Source: Dendrocalamus latiflorus (lineage: Eukaryota; Streptophyta; Magnoliopsida; Poales; Poaceae). Taken from it: DNA of 64,000 nt. Both the position numbers and the translations under genes were made by a program. Shown here one piece after another: positions 11,110 through 21,016 of this stretch. The notes under the pieces are model-generated. The model did no database searches and was not told where the DNA came from. It worked only from the letters and a program-made list of their open reading frames with translations. Each line of letters starts with the position of its first letter. The first letter of the stretch is position 1. Location: positions 18,588,669 to 18,652,668 of the forward strand of contig CM029632.1 of assembly GCA_017311315.1 (NCBI GenBank), in the 5' to 3' direction.

Positions 11110-11480
11110 TCTACCCTACTCTATAATACACCAAAATTATCTTTACTAAATCCACCCCCTCAACCACCCCCACAGTCATGCCTAATCTAAGTCCACCCAG
11201 ATTTGTGTACCAAAGTAATCCAACTCCATACAAATGAATGGCTTGGATCTCTCCTCAAACCTTATTCTCTTACTCATTGAAGATCCTAAGGTCAGAATCA
11301 TTTGGATCATGCACATCATTGAACCGGTATCCACCCCGCGCCCACGCACAGCGCTCGGCCCACGTTTCCTCGCAGCCTCCGCCCTCGTGACGCGTGAGCG
11401 GCACCCCCCACCACACACCCACGCAGCGAATCCGGCCGCCGCCTAGATTCACCATCACCAGCTCACCGCCTAGACTCACC

Positions 11481-11820
11481 ATGGCGACTTCACTGGCGGC
11501 GGCGGCCGCGGGGACGGCGCTAGAGGACCTGCCGGAGGACACGCTGTTGGCGATCCTCGCCCTCCTCGCGCCGCCCGACGCCTCCTGCGCCTGCCGCCGC
11601 CGCGTCCTCCCCGGCTCTCCCGCTCGCCCTCGCGCTCCGCTTCGGCCTCCCGCCCCCGCGCCCACTCCTCCCCTCTCCCACCGCCGCGCGCCGCCTCCTC
11701 AGCTCCCTCCACCGCCTCCGTCGCCTCCTCGGCCTCTGGCGCCACCTCTCCTCCTCCCGCCCCGCCGCCTCCCCTGGACCCCCCTCCCTCGCCGCGTTCG
11801 AGTGGGCCCCGCTTGCCAAG
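11481..11820 (+). pseudogene. F-box protein fragment (5' exon), captured
   Basis: From the ATG at 11481 the frame reads an N-terminal F-box: L-E-D-L-P-E-D-T-L-L-A-I-L, about residues 14-26. It runs about 38 codons before the sense reading jumps frame near 11595. In the new frame the text continues with A-L-R-F-G-L-P and L-L-G-L-W-R-H-L and ends near F-E-W-A-P-L at about 11815. That resembles the At5g39450/At3g12350-type F-box proteins. An intact gene would supply an SCF ubiquitin-ligase substrate receptor. Here only the start of the gene remains, with a frameshift or deletion, and the next fragment follows at once. Confidence 0.65.
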
Positions 11821-12169
11821 TCCGGATCCGGCCTGCCTCTGCACCGGCCGCGCCGACCGCCTCCCGCCCCGGATCTGGCCATCTCCACCGCCGGCAAGCC
11901 CAGATCCAGGCTCTTCGCCGCCGGATCCAGCCTCTCCGCCGCCGGATTCGGCGCTCTCCGCCGACTTTCGACCGCCTCCCGTGGCCGTCACCCACTCCTC
12001 GCCGGATCCAGCCGTCTCCAGCGCCCGAGATCGCCGCGCCGTCGCCCGAGGCCGCCGCGCCGTGCGCTCGCCCGCCTGGTCTGGCCGTCTTCACCTTGGC
12101 CCCGATACGGCCACCACCAAAACCCACCGCGGCGCCTCCACCGTCTCCACCGCCGCCGCCGCCGCGCGC

Positions 12170-12445
12170 CGCCTCCCCGCAGGCATCCGGAAGACGTCCC
12201 TGCGCGTCGTCGTGTCCGGCGGCGCCGGCTTCGTCGGAAGCCACCTCGTCGACAAGCTCCTCGCCCGCGGGGACAGCGTCATCGTCGTCGACAACTTCTT
12301 CACGGGCCGCAAGGACAACGTCGCGCACCACCTCACCAACCCGCGCTTCGAGCTCATCCGCCACGACGTCGTCGAGCCCATCCTCCTCGAGGTCGACCAG
12401 ATCTACCACCTCGCCTGCCCCGCCTCCCCCGTCCACTACAAATTC
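12170..12445 (+). pseudogene. UDP-glucuronate decarboxylase (UDP-xylose synthase) fragment, captured
   Basis: The frame 11813-12460 (215 codons) holds the N-terminal Rossmann part of UXS. The NAD-binding G-G-A-G-F-V-G-S-H-L lies at residues 136-145, then V-D-N-F-F-T-G-R-K, R-H-D-V-V-E-P and Y-H-L-A-C-P-A-S-P. It breaks off after H-Y-K-F at 12445, where the family continues with N-P-V-K-T. A foreign tail and stop follow. The catalytic Y-x-x-x-K half is missing, so it cannot decarboxylate UDP-glucuronate. UXS normally supplies UDP-xylose for cell-wall xylan. The break coincides with the join to the NudC fragment. Confidence 0.85.
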
Positions 12446-12461
12446 ATGAAGATTAATTAAG

Positions 12462-14152
12462 GGTGGCGCGGTCCCGTTCCTCCAGGCGGCCATCGACGTC
12501 GCTCGGCAGCGCACCGACCTCTTCCGCGACCCCTCTGCGGTGAGCAAGGTCACCACGATGGCGTCGGCAGCCAGGGCGCAGGTGGAGGCGGAGGAGAAGA
12601 TGGCAAGGGAGGCCAGGATGAAGGCTGCCGAGGCGGAGAGGGCGGCGAAGGCGCCGGCGGAGGAGAGGCCAGAGAGCTCGGTGGTGACGGAGGAGCGGGG
12701 GCTGGAGAGCTCGGTGCAGAGGGATAGCAAGGAGGTGGAGGTGGAGCTGGAGGATGGCAAAGTGAGAAGTGAGTACTCTTGCCATAATCCCTTAATTTTT
12801 ATTGCTGCTGGGTTTTAGGGTTTTGATGCTAAATGTGGTTTTTATTAGTAAGGCCGACCTTGCTTGTTCAGAGGTTTGGGACCTTGTTTCTGCGATGCTA
12901 ACTCAATCAGTCAATCTAGAAGAGAAATTTTAGATCTTCAGTCGAGTAATCTAAAGCCTCATTTGATGACTGCTTCTCTGGTTGATTGCTTGGTTTCCAT
13001 GGATCATCAGATAAGGACCGCTTGTTTAGGATAGGATAGATTTGGTTTAATTCTCTGATCAATATGCTCTACTTATTGGATCTGTTCGTTGCAATGGAGC
13101 TGGGATCCCAAATGTGGAGAAGCTCCCTGTTCCAATTGATGACTCGAATGATCAAATCTTAATTAGGCCAGGATAGTTTTCAAGCTGGATCAATTCCTTT
13201 CTGTGGATTTGGGTACTCTGAAGGAAGTAGTTTTTTAGTGTCCACATTCCTAATTCAAATGTGCAATTAGTTTACTAGGTTTCGGAGTTACTTAGTTCCA
13301 TCTTGAGTGTTTGGATCCCTTTTGTGGAGTTTGATAATTTAAGTGGTAGCGCAGAGTTATCCTCCTAACAGTCTATGCCGAACAATGTAGTACATACCTT
13401 TCTTAAAGTCAGCTTATTTAGGATAAAATCACATTGGTTCATCACTTATTTGCTTCCAGATGGACGGGCAGTAAATTACGCGTTCACTGTTACATGTGAA
13501 ATCGGACCAAAACAAAGCCAGTGTGTTTTAGGATTTGTTTACATTCAGATTTCTATATTCAATTGCTGTCTGGAAACACTATATTGTGATTATGCTGACA
13601 CCTGGGTTCATGCCATGTTATATCCAGTAAATCTGTTGTGCTTAATTTGCTTATCTGGTGGTCTTGTAAAATTATCCTTAATTCGCCTCTGTAAAAAGAC
13701 ATAGCTCCGGTTGTCATTTATATTTCAATTCATTGTACTTGCTGAAGGTCAGCTAAGGGATTCTCATTTTATTTCTGATTTATTAAACAGAACCAAATGC
13801 TGGTAACGGTCTTGATTTGGAGAAGTATTCCTGGACACAGCAGTTGCCAGAGGTTACCATCACTGTTCCTGTTCCTCAGGGAACAAAATCAAGGTTGTCT
13901 GCAAGATTAAGAAGGACCGTCTGAAGGTTGGATTGAAGGGGCAGCCTCCCATCATTGATGTAAGTAGCAACAACTGTAAAGCGATTCATTACCTCCTTTT
14001 GCATGAAAGCATTTTTCTTGTAGAAATTATGTAGTAGTAGCTCTGTGTCCATGATTTGGTATTTTTAGTATGGTCTTCTAATTGGAACTTCACATGTTAC
14101 CAGGGTGAGCTTTACAAACCAGTCAAAGTTGATGACTGCTTCTGGAGTATAG
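12462..14152 (+). pseudogene. NudC-domain (BOBBER1-like) gene fragment with introns, captured
   Basis: Three exons are recognisable. The first, 12462-12768, is an N-terminal coiled region rich in Ala, Glu and Lys. The second, 13791-13959, starts the CS domain: L-D-L-E-K-Y-S-W-T-Q and V-G-L-K-G-Q-P-P-I-I-D. The third, 14104-14152, reads G-E-L-Y-K-P-V-K-V-D-D-C-F-W-S-I. Splice sites GTGAGT, GTAAGT and GTAGAT and the acceptors are kept. One base appears lost near 13890, which shifts the CS-domain frame to a stop at 13922. The rest of the CS domain and the C-terminus are absent. NudC proteins are HSP90 co-chaperones, but this copy cannot make one. Its first in-frame ATG is at 12558. Confidence 0.82.
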
Positions 14153-16009
14153 GTAGATGTTACAATTCCTTTGCTTTATGTGCCTTAATGAAGTTGATGT
14201 TTCCTTTTGAAGATACATTCATTAATTTCTGTATTGCCTGAACATTCTGTGTAGATTGTTTTTCACCCTTGTTTTTAAGCTTTCAAGATCCAGTTTTCAT
14301 AGAACTGTAACAGGTAGGTCAATTCTCTTTTTCTTTGCTCACAGCATACTCTTCATTTGAAGGTGTTCCAGGTTGTTAGGTAGATGTTTCCAGGTCCAAT
14401 TCTGGTAGTTAGTATTGCAAAGTCTGCTTTCTGTTAGGGTGTTGGAATGCCTGCATCCAATAGGAAGTTGTGCTGGTAGGTAATGGCAGATGTGGTTGGG
14501 ATGGGGTTGAAGATTGGATAATTCAGATTAGAACACTAAAACATATGACTTTTGGCGAATGGAAAATTTAATAGTTTAGAGTAGAAAGGATACATATTTT
14601 TTCTTTCAACTCTTCAGAACTGTCATGTCATGTCATAATAGTTTAGAGCAGAGGAACCCTGCAAATCGGGACGGCTTCGTCAATGTCATGCTAATATGCG
14701 TTGTGATCTTGTTGCTATTGTTGCTTTGCTTTTTGTTTCCTTCATTGTATTCTCATGTGTCGGCATGGCGAACCCACCGTGAACTGACCAGGAGCAGTTC
14801 TCAGAACAGAAGACATCTAAAACTCTTTAAAGGTCACTAGGAAGGTTACATGCGCCTGTGAGTGATATTGCAGGTAAATGGTAATAGCCGTTATTTAACA
14901 TGAACATAGCCTTCTCATGGATGCTGATCTCCTTGAAATCGTTCCATGATTGCAGGTTCTTCCTGTACTTATCACCTGGATGGTTTTGCACTACACAGCC
15001 GTGGATAAAAGATCTGAGGTGATGTTGTAATATTGGCAAAAAGGAAAAAAGAAAGAAATCCTTGATAGTCCCTCGTCCATGTACAGTTTTTGGTTCACGA
15101 CCTCCACCGGAGATTTGCATCTCGTTCATTGCTTAGTTCTTTTTCCTCTCTTGGGGAAGCTTGTTAAGATCGTGGTTATCACTGTACTATTATTTTTCGT
15201 GTAAACTGTAACATTATTCAACGAAAACGAGCAGATTGCTTCACCATGTTCTACCAAATGTTTTTACTGCTTATCCAGTACACTGAAACCATAATATAAT
15301 GAGCGAATGCTTTACCTGTTGTTTTTTCCCCATGGTTTCTTCCGTTATTTTTCTTCATGCATGCATGATTGCATAAACCAGCCAATAGACTTTGCCGGGT
15401 CAACTGCATACGTGGCCTAAATCCTGCATATATTTTCTTCATATAGTTGGATCATGGAAGACACCAAAATGTTTAAATCGTGTACTTAAGGTTCAAGACC
15501 TGCCGGTCAGATATTGGCAGTACGCTGATTGGCTTCATTGACTAAACAAAGAGCTGCATGCAATGTTCCATAATTGGTTTGAAATTTGGTAGACCTGGCC
15601 AGAAAGCACCTTCAGAATATGCACGGTATGTACCGGGTCATTTGAAAACTTAGACCAGTACCATTTATGAATTCAAGTCGTTGGCATCTGCAATGGACAT
15701 TTCATTGTATGATAAATGCAGTCACGAATTCTTCAGCAGTAAAAATGGTACAGTAGTGCAAGTGGTACATCTAAAGCACATTCCATTGTCCGCGGCACTG
15801 AGGAAAAAGAAATGATTGGTCCAACATAAATAACTCCCACTCCATTATATGACAGAAAGAAAGGACACATTGCGATTTACTCTCAGTTTTATCCACAGCC
15901 TCGTATGGTACTACTGGACATAACTTGTTATTGGAGGGGGACAGAGGAGGTTCATATATTGTTTCTGTATATTGCATACTTTCTTCACAGTTTTATTCAC
16001 AGCTCAGCG
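14153..16009. other. Helitron interior without a recognised gene
   Basis: A plus-strand frame at 14625-14840 has a strongly hydrophobic run (V-M-L-I-C-V-V-I-L-L-L-L-L). A possible terminal exon at 14957-15030 reads V-L-P-V-L-I-T-W-M-V-L-H-Y and then a stop. They may be the tail of a fourth captured, membrane-protein gene, which I could not name. The sequence 15030-15230 resembles a 3' UTR. From 15231 to 16009 I see nothing distinctive. Confidence 0.35.
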
Positions 16010-16390
16010 GTGAGTGGTTGTAAACGGTTTGGATGGTCGTAAACGACATAGAGCGGTCGTAAACGACTATGAAGCGGTCGTAAATGGCACAGAGTGGTCG
16101 TAAATAGTTCTGAGCGGTCGTAAACAACTACGAGTATAGCCAAGTACTCGCAGACGTGGTCGTAAGGGGTTACGACCATGTTGTGAGTAACTGAATGTGG
16201 TCGAAAGGTGCTTCGACCACGGTTTGAGCGGTCGGTGGGCACTTCGACCAAGGTTTGAGTAGTCGTAAAGGGTTACGACCACGTTGTGAGAGAGTGAGCG
16301 TGGTCGGAAAGACTTCCTGTGTGGTCGTAGCGAGCTATGACCATGAGATTTAGACGTGATCGAGTTTCCGACCGTGTGCTACGACTTGCT
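16010..16390 (+). repeat. Minisatellite-like array of GGTCGTAAA units
   Basis: A degenerate unit of about 20-24 bp, centred on GCGGTCGTAAACGAC, is repeated about seven times in direct orientation (16010-16135). After it come three or four palindromic versions, such as GTCGTAAGGGGTTACGAC and GTCGTAAAGGGTTACGAC (16150-16300). It ends about 45 bp before the Helitron 3' hairpin. Subterminal tandem arrays of this sort are common in Helitrons. Confidence 0.8.
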
Positions 16391-16433
16391 TGATCGTTTT
16401 ATTTTTTACAAATTTTATCTTATTTTGTATTTT

Positions 16434-16463
16434 ACCGTAGCGTTAGCACGGGCACACTACTAG
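16434..16463 (+). other. Helitron 3' terminus: hairpin plus CTAG
   Basis: CCGTAGC and GCACGG pair around a GTTA loop with one bulged A. About 10 nt later come CTAG and the flanking T. The same hairpin logic, in a better-preserved form, ends the minus-strand Helitron at 18746. Confidence 0.65.
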
Positions 16464-17382
16464 TAATTATTAGATACTCCAAAGTGGGTTCCATAAAAAA
16501 TTTCATCAAAATGCACTTTTTATAGAATAATTTGTGTATATACTCCTTTTATATCCAGAAAAAAGGTATATAGTAAAAATAAAGTGCTCTAACAAATTTT
16601 GTTTAACCAAGTTGCATTCAAGTATCTTAAAATTAGTATTTAAATATATAGAAAGTAATAAAGAACTATAGCATATTCGTTTAAAGTGGTATATTAGAAG
16701 CGGAAATATGTACTCCCAGGAGTATGAAAACAACATATATATATACACACGCATACATACATATGGAGCATATCTAGTTCTAATGCCTATTTAGGTGCTA
16801 ACATGCTAACAAAAGCCCAGGACTGTTGAATCCCAGTCAGACAGGCACGATCGAGGTAGGTGGAAACCATCGGATGACTTATGCTTATTTGCAAGAAACC
16901 CCCCGCTGCTCCTTTGCCTTCACTCACAACTCAGAAGACCCCCTCGCCCCCGCTTGGCTGTAGGGTTAGCTCCTCCTTCCCCGGGCACTACCCCTCCCCA
17001 AGCTTCTCCCCGAGCGCCGCCCCTCCCCGAGCACCGCCCCTCCTTAAGCTCCTTCCCCATCCATGGTGCCATTGCATCCAGGGATAATACGGAAAAATAT
17101 ATAGTAGCGCTATTCAGTGCCTGCACGCATGTTATGCGTAGGTCCTACTGCCTGGGTTCCTGGTGTAAGCTGTGTTGATTCGGCAATAACTATGACACGT
17201 GAAGTTATTATCAGACAAACATGAAGTTACTTACTTGCGACTAGTATAAAAAATGAAGTTCATAGCATCGAAACATATTCAACATGGATCTTGTTTATGA
17301 AGCTCATAATTTCGAACACAATAGTGCAAACGGATCATAGATCGGACTTTCCATGAAAGAGTTATTGTATTTTTAGCTTATA

Positions 17383-18275
17383 AACAAGATAAAAAGTTCC
17401 CACATCAACTGTATTGCTGAATGCATATGATAATTTAGTAGATTTGGTCGTGGGAAAAGTTATTGCCTACTGTGAAGAAAGTTACTACCTGCTGTGCACT
17501 GTGAGCGTTTGGCAATAACTTCACTCGCTACCAATAGTAACTTCGTTCACAGTGTATGATAACTTGATTGCATTTGATAGTAACTTCACCATGAGATGAT
17601 AACTTTGCATGAGGATGATAACTACATTCCATATGGATGATAACTTCATGAGTAACTGAAAGTAACTTTACATCACATATAAGAGGTGGCAATCTACTTA
17701 TAACTGGCTGCAATCCATAGTTATATTGCATATCAGACATAAGCAAACTTCATTATTACAACCGTGGCGATACTGTTAAAATTAATCTTGATAATTTGTA
17801 AATGGTCGAAGGAGCAGTTGAAAACATGGTCAAAGCTATGGTCAAAAGAGTAGTTGAATCCGGAGTCAAAACCATGGTCAAAGAAGTAGTCGAAGTTGTG
17901 GCCGAAGCAGTGGTCGATGCCACGGGCGAAGCTACAGTGAGTGGCTGTAGCTATAGCAGTCGTGGTACTGTAGCCGTTGAAACATTGTAGCAGTTGTGGT
18001 ACTGTAGCGGTCAAAAGTCCTAACAAGATAAAAAAAAGTCCCCACATCAACTGTATTGTTGCATGCATGTGATAATTTAGTAGATTCAATCATAAGGAAA
18101 GTTATTGCCTATTGTGAGTGAAATTACTGCTTATTGCGAGGAAAGTTATTACCTGCTGTACTATGAGCATTCGGATGATAACTTGATTGCATATGATAGT
18201 GACTTCACCATAGGATGATAACTTCATTCCATATGGATGATAGCTTCATGCATAACCGAAAGTAACTTTTCAAAA
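17383..18275 (+). repeat. Two diverged direct copies of a segment of about 270 bp
   Basis: Copy 1 (17383-17675) and copy 2 (18022-18275) share AACAAGATAAAAA, CCCACATCAACTGTATTG, GATAATTTAGTAGATT, AAAGTTATTGCCTA, ACCTGCTGT and CATTCCATATGGATGAT in the same order. Indels are spread throughout. The spacer contains an 18-bp minisatellite. Confidence 0.75.
17802..17945 (+). repeat. 18-bp degenerate minisatellite, GTGGTCRAAGYWGTAGTC type
   Basis: About seven to eight units of an 18-bp phrase such as ATGGTCAAAGAAGTAGTC lie in tandem. They keep one frame open (repeated V-V-E/K-A-M-V-K) on the plus strand, and a Phe-Asp-His-rich frame on the minus strand. I take both frames as by-products of the repeat, not as genes. 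Confidence 0.7.
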
Positions 18276-18718
18276 TAGAGTTGGTTGGTGGGGCTTCACC
18301 ATGGGGATGATAACTTCATGTGTAACTGAAAGTAGTTGCATGCATTACATATGATAACTTGTGTACATTCGATAGTAATTTTACCATAATTAACAAACGC
18401 TAGTAACAGAGCATAGGGTGGGATGGTAGAGCGGTTGGCTAGTTGGGTCAATTAGGCGCGCACGTTTATTTTACACCAGCGTGCTAGTTAGTGTGTGTGT
18501 GTGTGTATAGTATAAATAACATGGGCACTATAGTGCTCAGGCTCTATGATTGAGACTTTCCATTCATGATTAATTCAGCATGCTAAACTAATGACTTCCT
18601 TTTCAAATTGATGCCTTTTCGAATTAATGAATGTTGATGGGTTTGCATGATATAATACACTTGCACACATATAAAAGCAATCCAAAGACATGAATGCTTG
18701 GTGCCCAGACACCAATAT

Positions 18719-18745
18719 ATATACATACATACATACATACATATA
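18719..18745 (+). repeat. (ATAC)n microsatellite, left arm
   Basis: Six or so ATAC units end in CATATA directly at the Helitron 3' end. They are the inverted counterpart of the (TATG)n array starting at 19059. Confidence 0.9.
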
Positions 18746-19058
18746 CTAGCTAAATACCCGTGCGTTGCTACGGATTTAAAAAAAATTAGAACATATTTGT
18801 ATATACGTTCCAACAAATTTTACCACTCGTTAGTTTTAGAACATGTAGTATTATAAAATTTTAAAATCTGTAGAAGAGGTCGGGTAGAAGAGGAGGTGTG
18901 AGATGGTAACTGTTGGTGGAAGTGGAGTAGTTAAATATGAGAGAGAGGGAGAGGGATGTTAGATAGATGGTCAAGATTTCAGTATTCAGATCGGACGGTT
19001 GAGAAGGGAGGAAGGAGAATGCACCAACCACCAACTCAAACTTATTAAATAGTAAAGA
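18746..19058 (-). mobile_element. Short non-autonomous Helitron (313 bp), minus strand
   Basis: Read on the minus strand it begins TCTTTACTATTTAATAAG at 19058 and ends with the hairpin CCGTAGCAACGCACGGG, then TATTTAGCTAG at 18746. The flanking bases are A and T, as for Helitron insertion between A and T. There are no target duplications or terminal inverted repeats. The interior (purine-rich 18890-19015) encodes nothing. All terminal features are textbook, so I regard this as secure. Confidence 0.85.
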
Positions 19059-19396
<338 letters not shown>

Positions 19397-19861
19397 TAAG
19401 GGGCATTAGATGTGGTTATGCACTCAAGGTTCCAAGAGAGAAACTATGGTTTTGTTGAGAGAGCTAGGTGCTACACTTAGGGTTTTGCTTTCTTGGTGGA
19501 GTGGCCGTAATCTTTCATTTTTAAGTAGTAATAGAAGATCAAATTTGTTCCTTCATGACTTGTGTGTGTTCTTGTTGATTTTTTTATACTCTTGATGGTT
19601 CTTGTTTTCACAATTGTTCCGGCATAATTTATGCTTGGATTTAGCTTGCTAGGACACGTAGAAACACATCTAGGATGATCTTTGATGCCTAGGTCTTACA
19701 AGCTTGAGTAGATCTCAATTTCACCCTTTTGTTTGGTTCTTAGCCACTATTCCCTAAAATGGATAAAGTTGAGAACTTTGACAACAATGCCTGAAATTGT
19801 TGGGTGGAATAAATTCTTGATATTCAGGATAGTTGTGTTTCAAATTTAGTGTGATTTATGG
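19397..19861. other. Intergenic, no recognised feature
   Basis: Ordinary unique-looking sequence with no open frame of note. Confidence 0.4.
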
Positions 19862-19866
19862 TGATC

Positions 19867-20131
19867 GGTTCGGCTGAAAAGCTCATGGCTTATGGCTGAA
19901 AACACTGTAGCTGGCTGAAAAAAGCACTGTAGCTGACAGAGGCTTATTTAGCATAATTAAATTTAAAAAAATTTAAAAATATAAAAAATATGTTAGCCCA
20001 TTACGTATAATACAAACAAATACGGGAAAAAAGAACCGGCAAAAAAGCTCAACAAAAAGCCAAAAGTTCAGAAAAAGACGAAACTTATAAATAATGAAAA
20101 ATAAGCCAGAAGCCAAAAGCTGAAGCCGAAT
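19867..20131. mobile_element. MITE, hAT-like family D
   Basis: The left end GGTTCGGCTGAAAAGCTCAT and the right end AAAAGCTGAAGCCGAAT form inverted repeats. They are flanked by TGATC (19862-19866 and 20132-20136). The interior ACAAATACGGGAAAAAAGAA and the A-rich tract match the copy at 32379-32631 almost phrase for phrase. The ends resemble hAT MITEs, although only 5 bp of flanking duplication is visible instead of 8. Confidence 0.65.
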
Positions 20132-20680
20132 TGATCAGGGATTAAAAGTAAGATGAAATTGACTATTTGAAATCATGCATCTTGATCTGTCAAGGGAATG
20201 GTCAGACGGCCAATCCTTCGCCGACCAGACTGGCCTGGCACTGGCAGGATGTTGTGCTGTGTTCTTCTGCCTCCCGACTGCCGTAACCGATGGTACAGGC
20301 AATGCTATCGTCACATAGCTTGTTGCTTAGCGTGCGTGAGCGTGACTGTTAACCTCTGACAAAGTAAGGTTTCAGGCTTGAGTTACACTTTATCCTAGTA
20401 AAAGACTGCAGCAGACTTGCAGTAAAAACTTCATCTAAGTAAAACCATAATGGCTGACGTACAAAGCTGTCGGATGTAAAAAGAATCAGCCAGTTCATCT
20501 GGAGGAGACGAAGAGTGAAGTAGGTATCAAAGGCGAGTTCAGAACTGAAGAATTTGTTGGTGTTTCGGTAAAAATTTCATTCTTCTGAAGAATATATCCG
20601 CTTGGTGATGTTTCGCTTCACTGAACCAGGCCGTCAATTGCAGTGGCGGATAGCTTCACGTTTTAGAGGTACGCCTCTCC
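20132..20680. other. Intergenic, no recognised feature
   Basis: GC-neutral sequence with no convincing open frame. It may be 3'-flanking DNA of the minus-strand frame that follows. Confidence 0.35.
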
Positions 20681-21007
20681 TCAAATTTCAGCGAAGACTT
20701 GTGAATCAATGGCGTTCACCCAGAGTTTCTGGTTTTGAACACAGCCGTAATCAGGCTGTTCTTCTAGATTCTTGATCTGAGCTGGATGATTCGATAGGTT
20801 ATAGTACGTCCTTGAAATACAGCAGGGGTGTGGAAAGAACACAACATGGTGTTGCATTGTTTTGACTGGCAATTCAACAATCTGACTCTTCAAAGAGGAA
20901 ACGCTGCACCCACAGTACACTGCGTGGTGACCACTGACCAGCAGATTTTCACCTCTCATCAAAGTGCAGTTCAGAGTTACTGGGAGGAAAAAGAAGAGCT
21001 GTTTTCA
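20681..21007 (-). CDS. Unrecognised minus-strand reading frame, possibly a gene remnant
   Basis: A minus-strand frame stays open from about 21007 to the stop at 20681. It reads like real protein, with balanced composition and spaced Cys, His and aromatic residues (C-G-C-S-V-S-S, then F-F-P-H-P-C-C, and W-V-N-A-I-D-S near the end). I do not recognise the family. The first in-frame ATG is at 20959. No upstream exon or promoter was found, so it may be a fragment moved by a transposon or an exon of a lost gene. Confidence 0.3.
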
Positions 21008-21016
21008 CTTGTCTGA

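Larger units (their letters stand above)
11110..16463 (+). mobile_element. Non-autonomous Helitron carrying pieces of three genes
   Basis: The 3' end has a short hairpin, CCGTAGC-GTTA-GCACGG (16434-16450), then CTAG at 16460-16463 followed by T, the layout of Helitron 3' ends. The proposed 5' end is TCTACCCTACTCTATAATAC at 11110, preceded by A. That gives the A|T insertion site that Helitrons use. Inside, fragments of an F-box gene, a UDP-xylose synthase and a NudC gene lie head to tail on the plus strand, with NudC introns kept. This is the pattern of gene-capturing Helitrons in grasses. No Rep/helicase is present, so it would be non-autonomous. The 3' end is better supported than the 5' end. 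A Pack-MULE is the alternative, but I found no long terminal inverted repeats. Confidence 0.6.
16464..18718. other. Repeat-rich DNA-transposon-like stretch, no gene
   Basis: From 16464 to 16750 is AT-rich sequence resembling the inner part of the element at 42453-42830. From 16860 to 17060 it is C-rich, with the unit CCCCTCCCCGAGC repeated. From 17180 to 18420 there are many copies of GATGATAACTTCAT and its complement-like AAGTTATTACC in both orientations. Subterminal repeats of this kind are typical of CACTA or Mutator-like elements. Weakly similar inverted ends may lie near 16765 (AGGTGCTAACATG) and 18535 (CATGGGCACTATAGTG). No transposase was seen. Confidence 0.4.

Noticed and set aside
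11699..12760. Long minus-strand frame of 353 codons
   Set aside because: It is the antisense of GC-rich captured gene fragments. Its composition (Gly/Ala/Arg-rich) is that of a codon-shadow, and the plus strand has clear UXS and NudC motifs.
16010..16390. CRISPR-like spacing of short repeats
   Set aside because: Units are degenerate, have no unique spacers of constant length, and lie in a plant transposon.
17733..18089. Minus-strand frame with Phe-Asp-His repeats and plus-strand Val-rich frame
   Set aside because: Both follow from the 18-bp minisatellite at 17802-17945.
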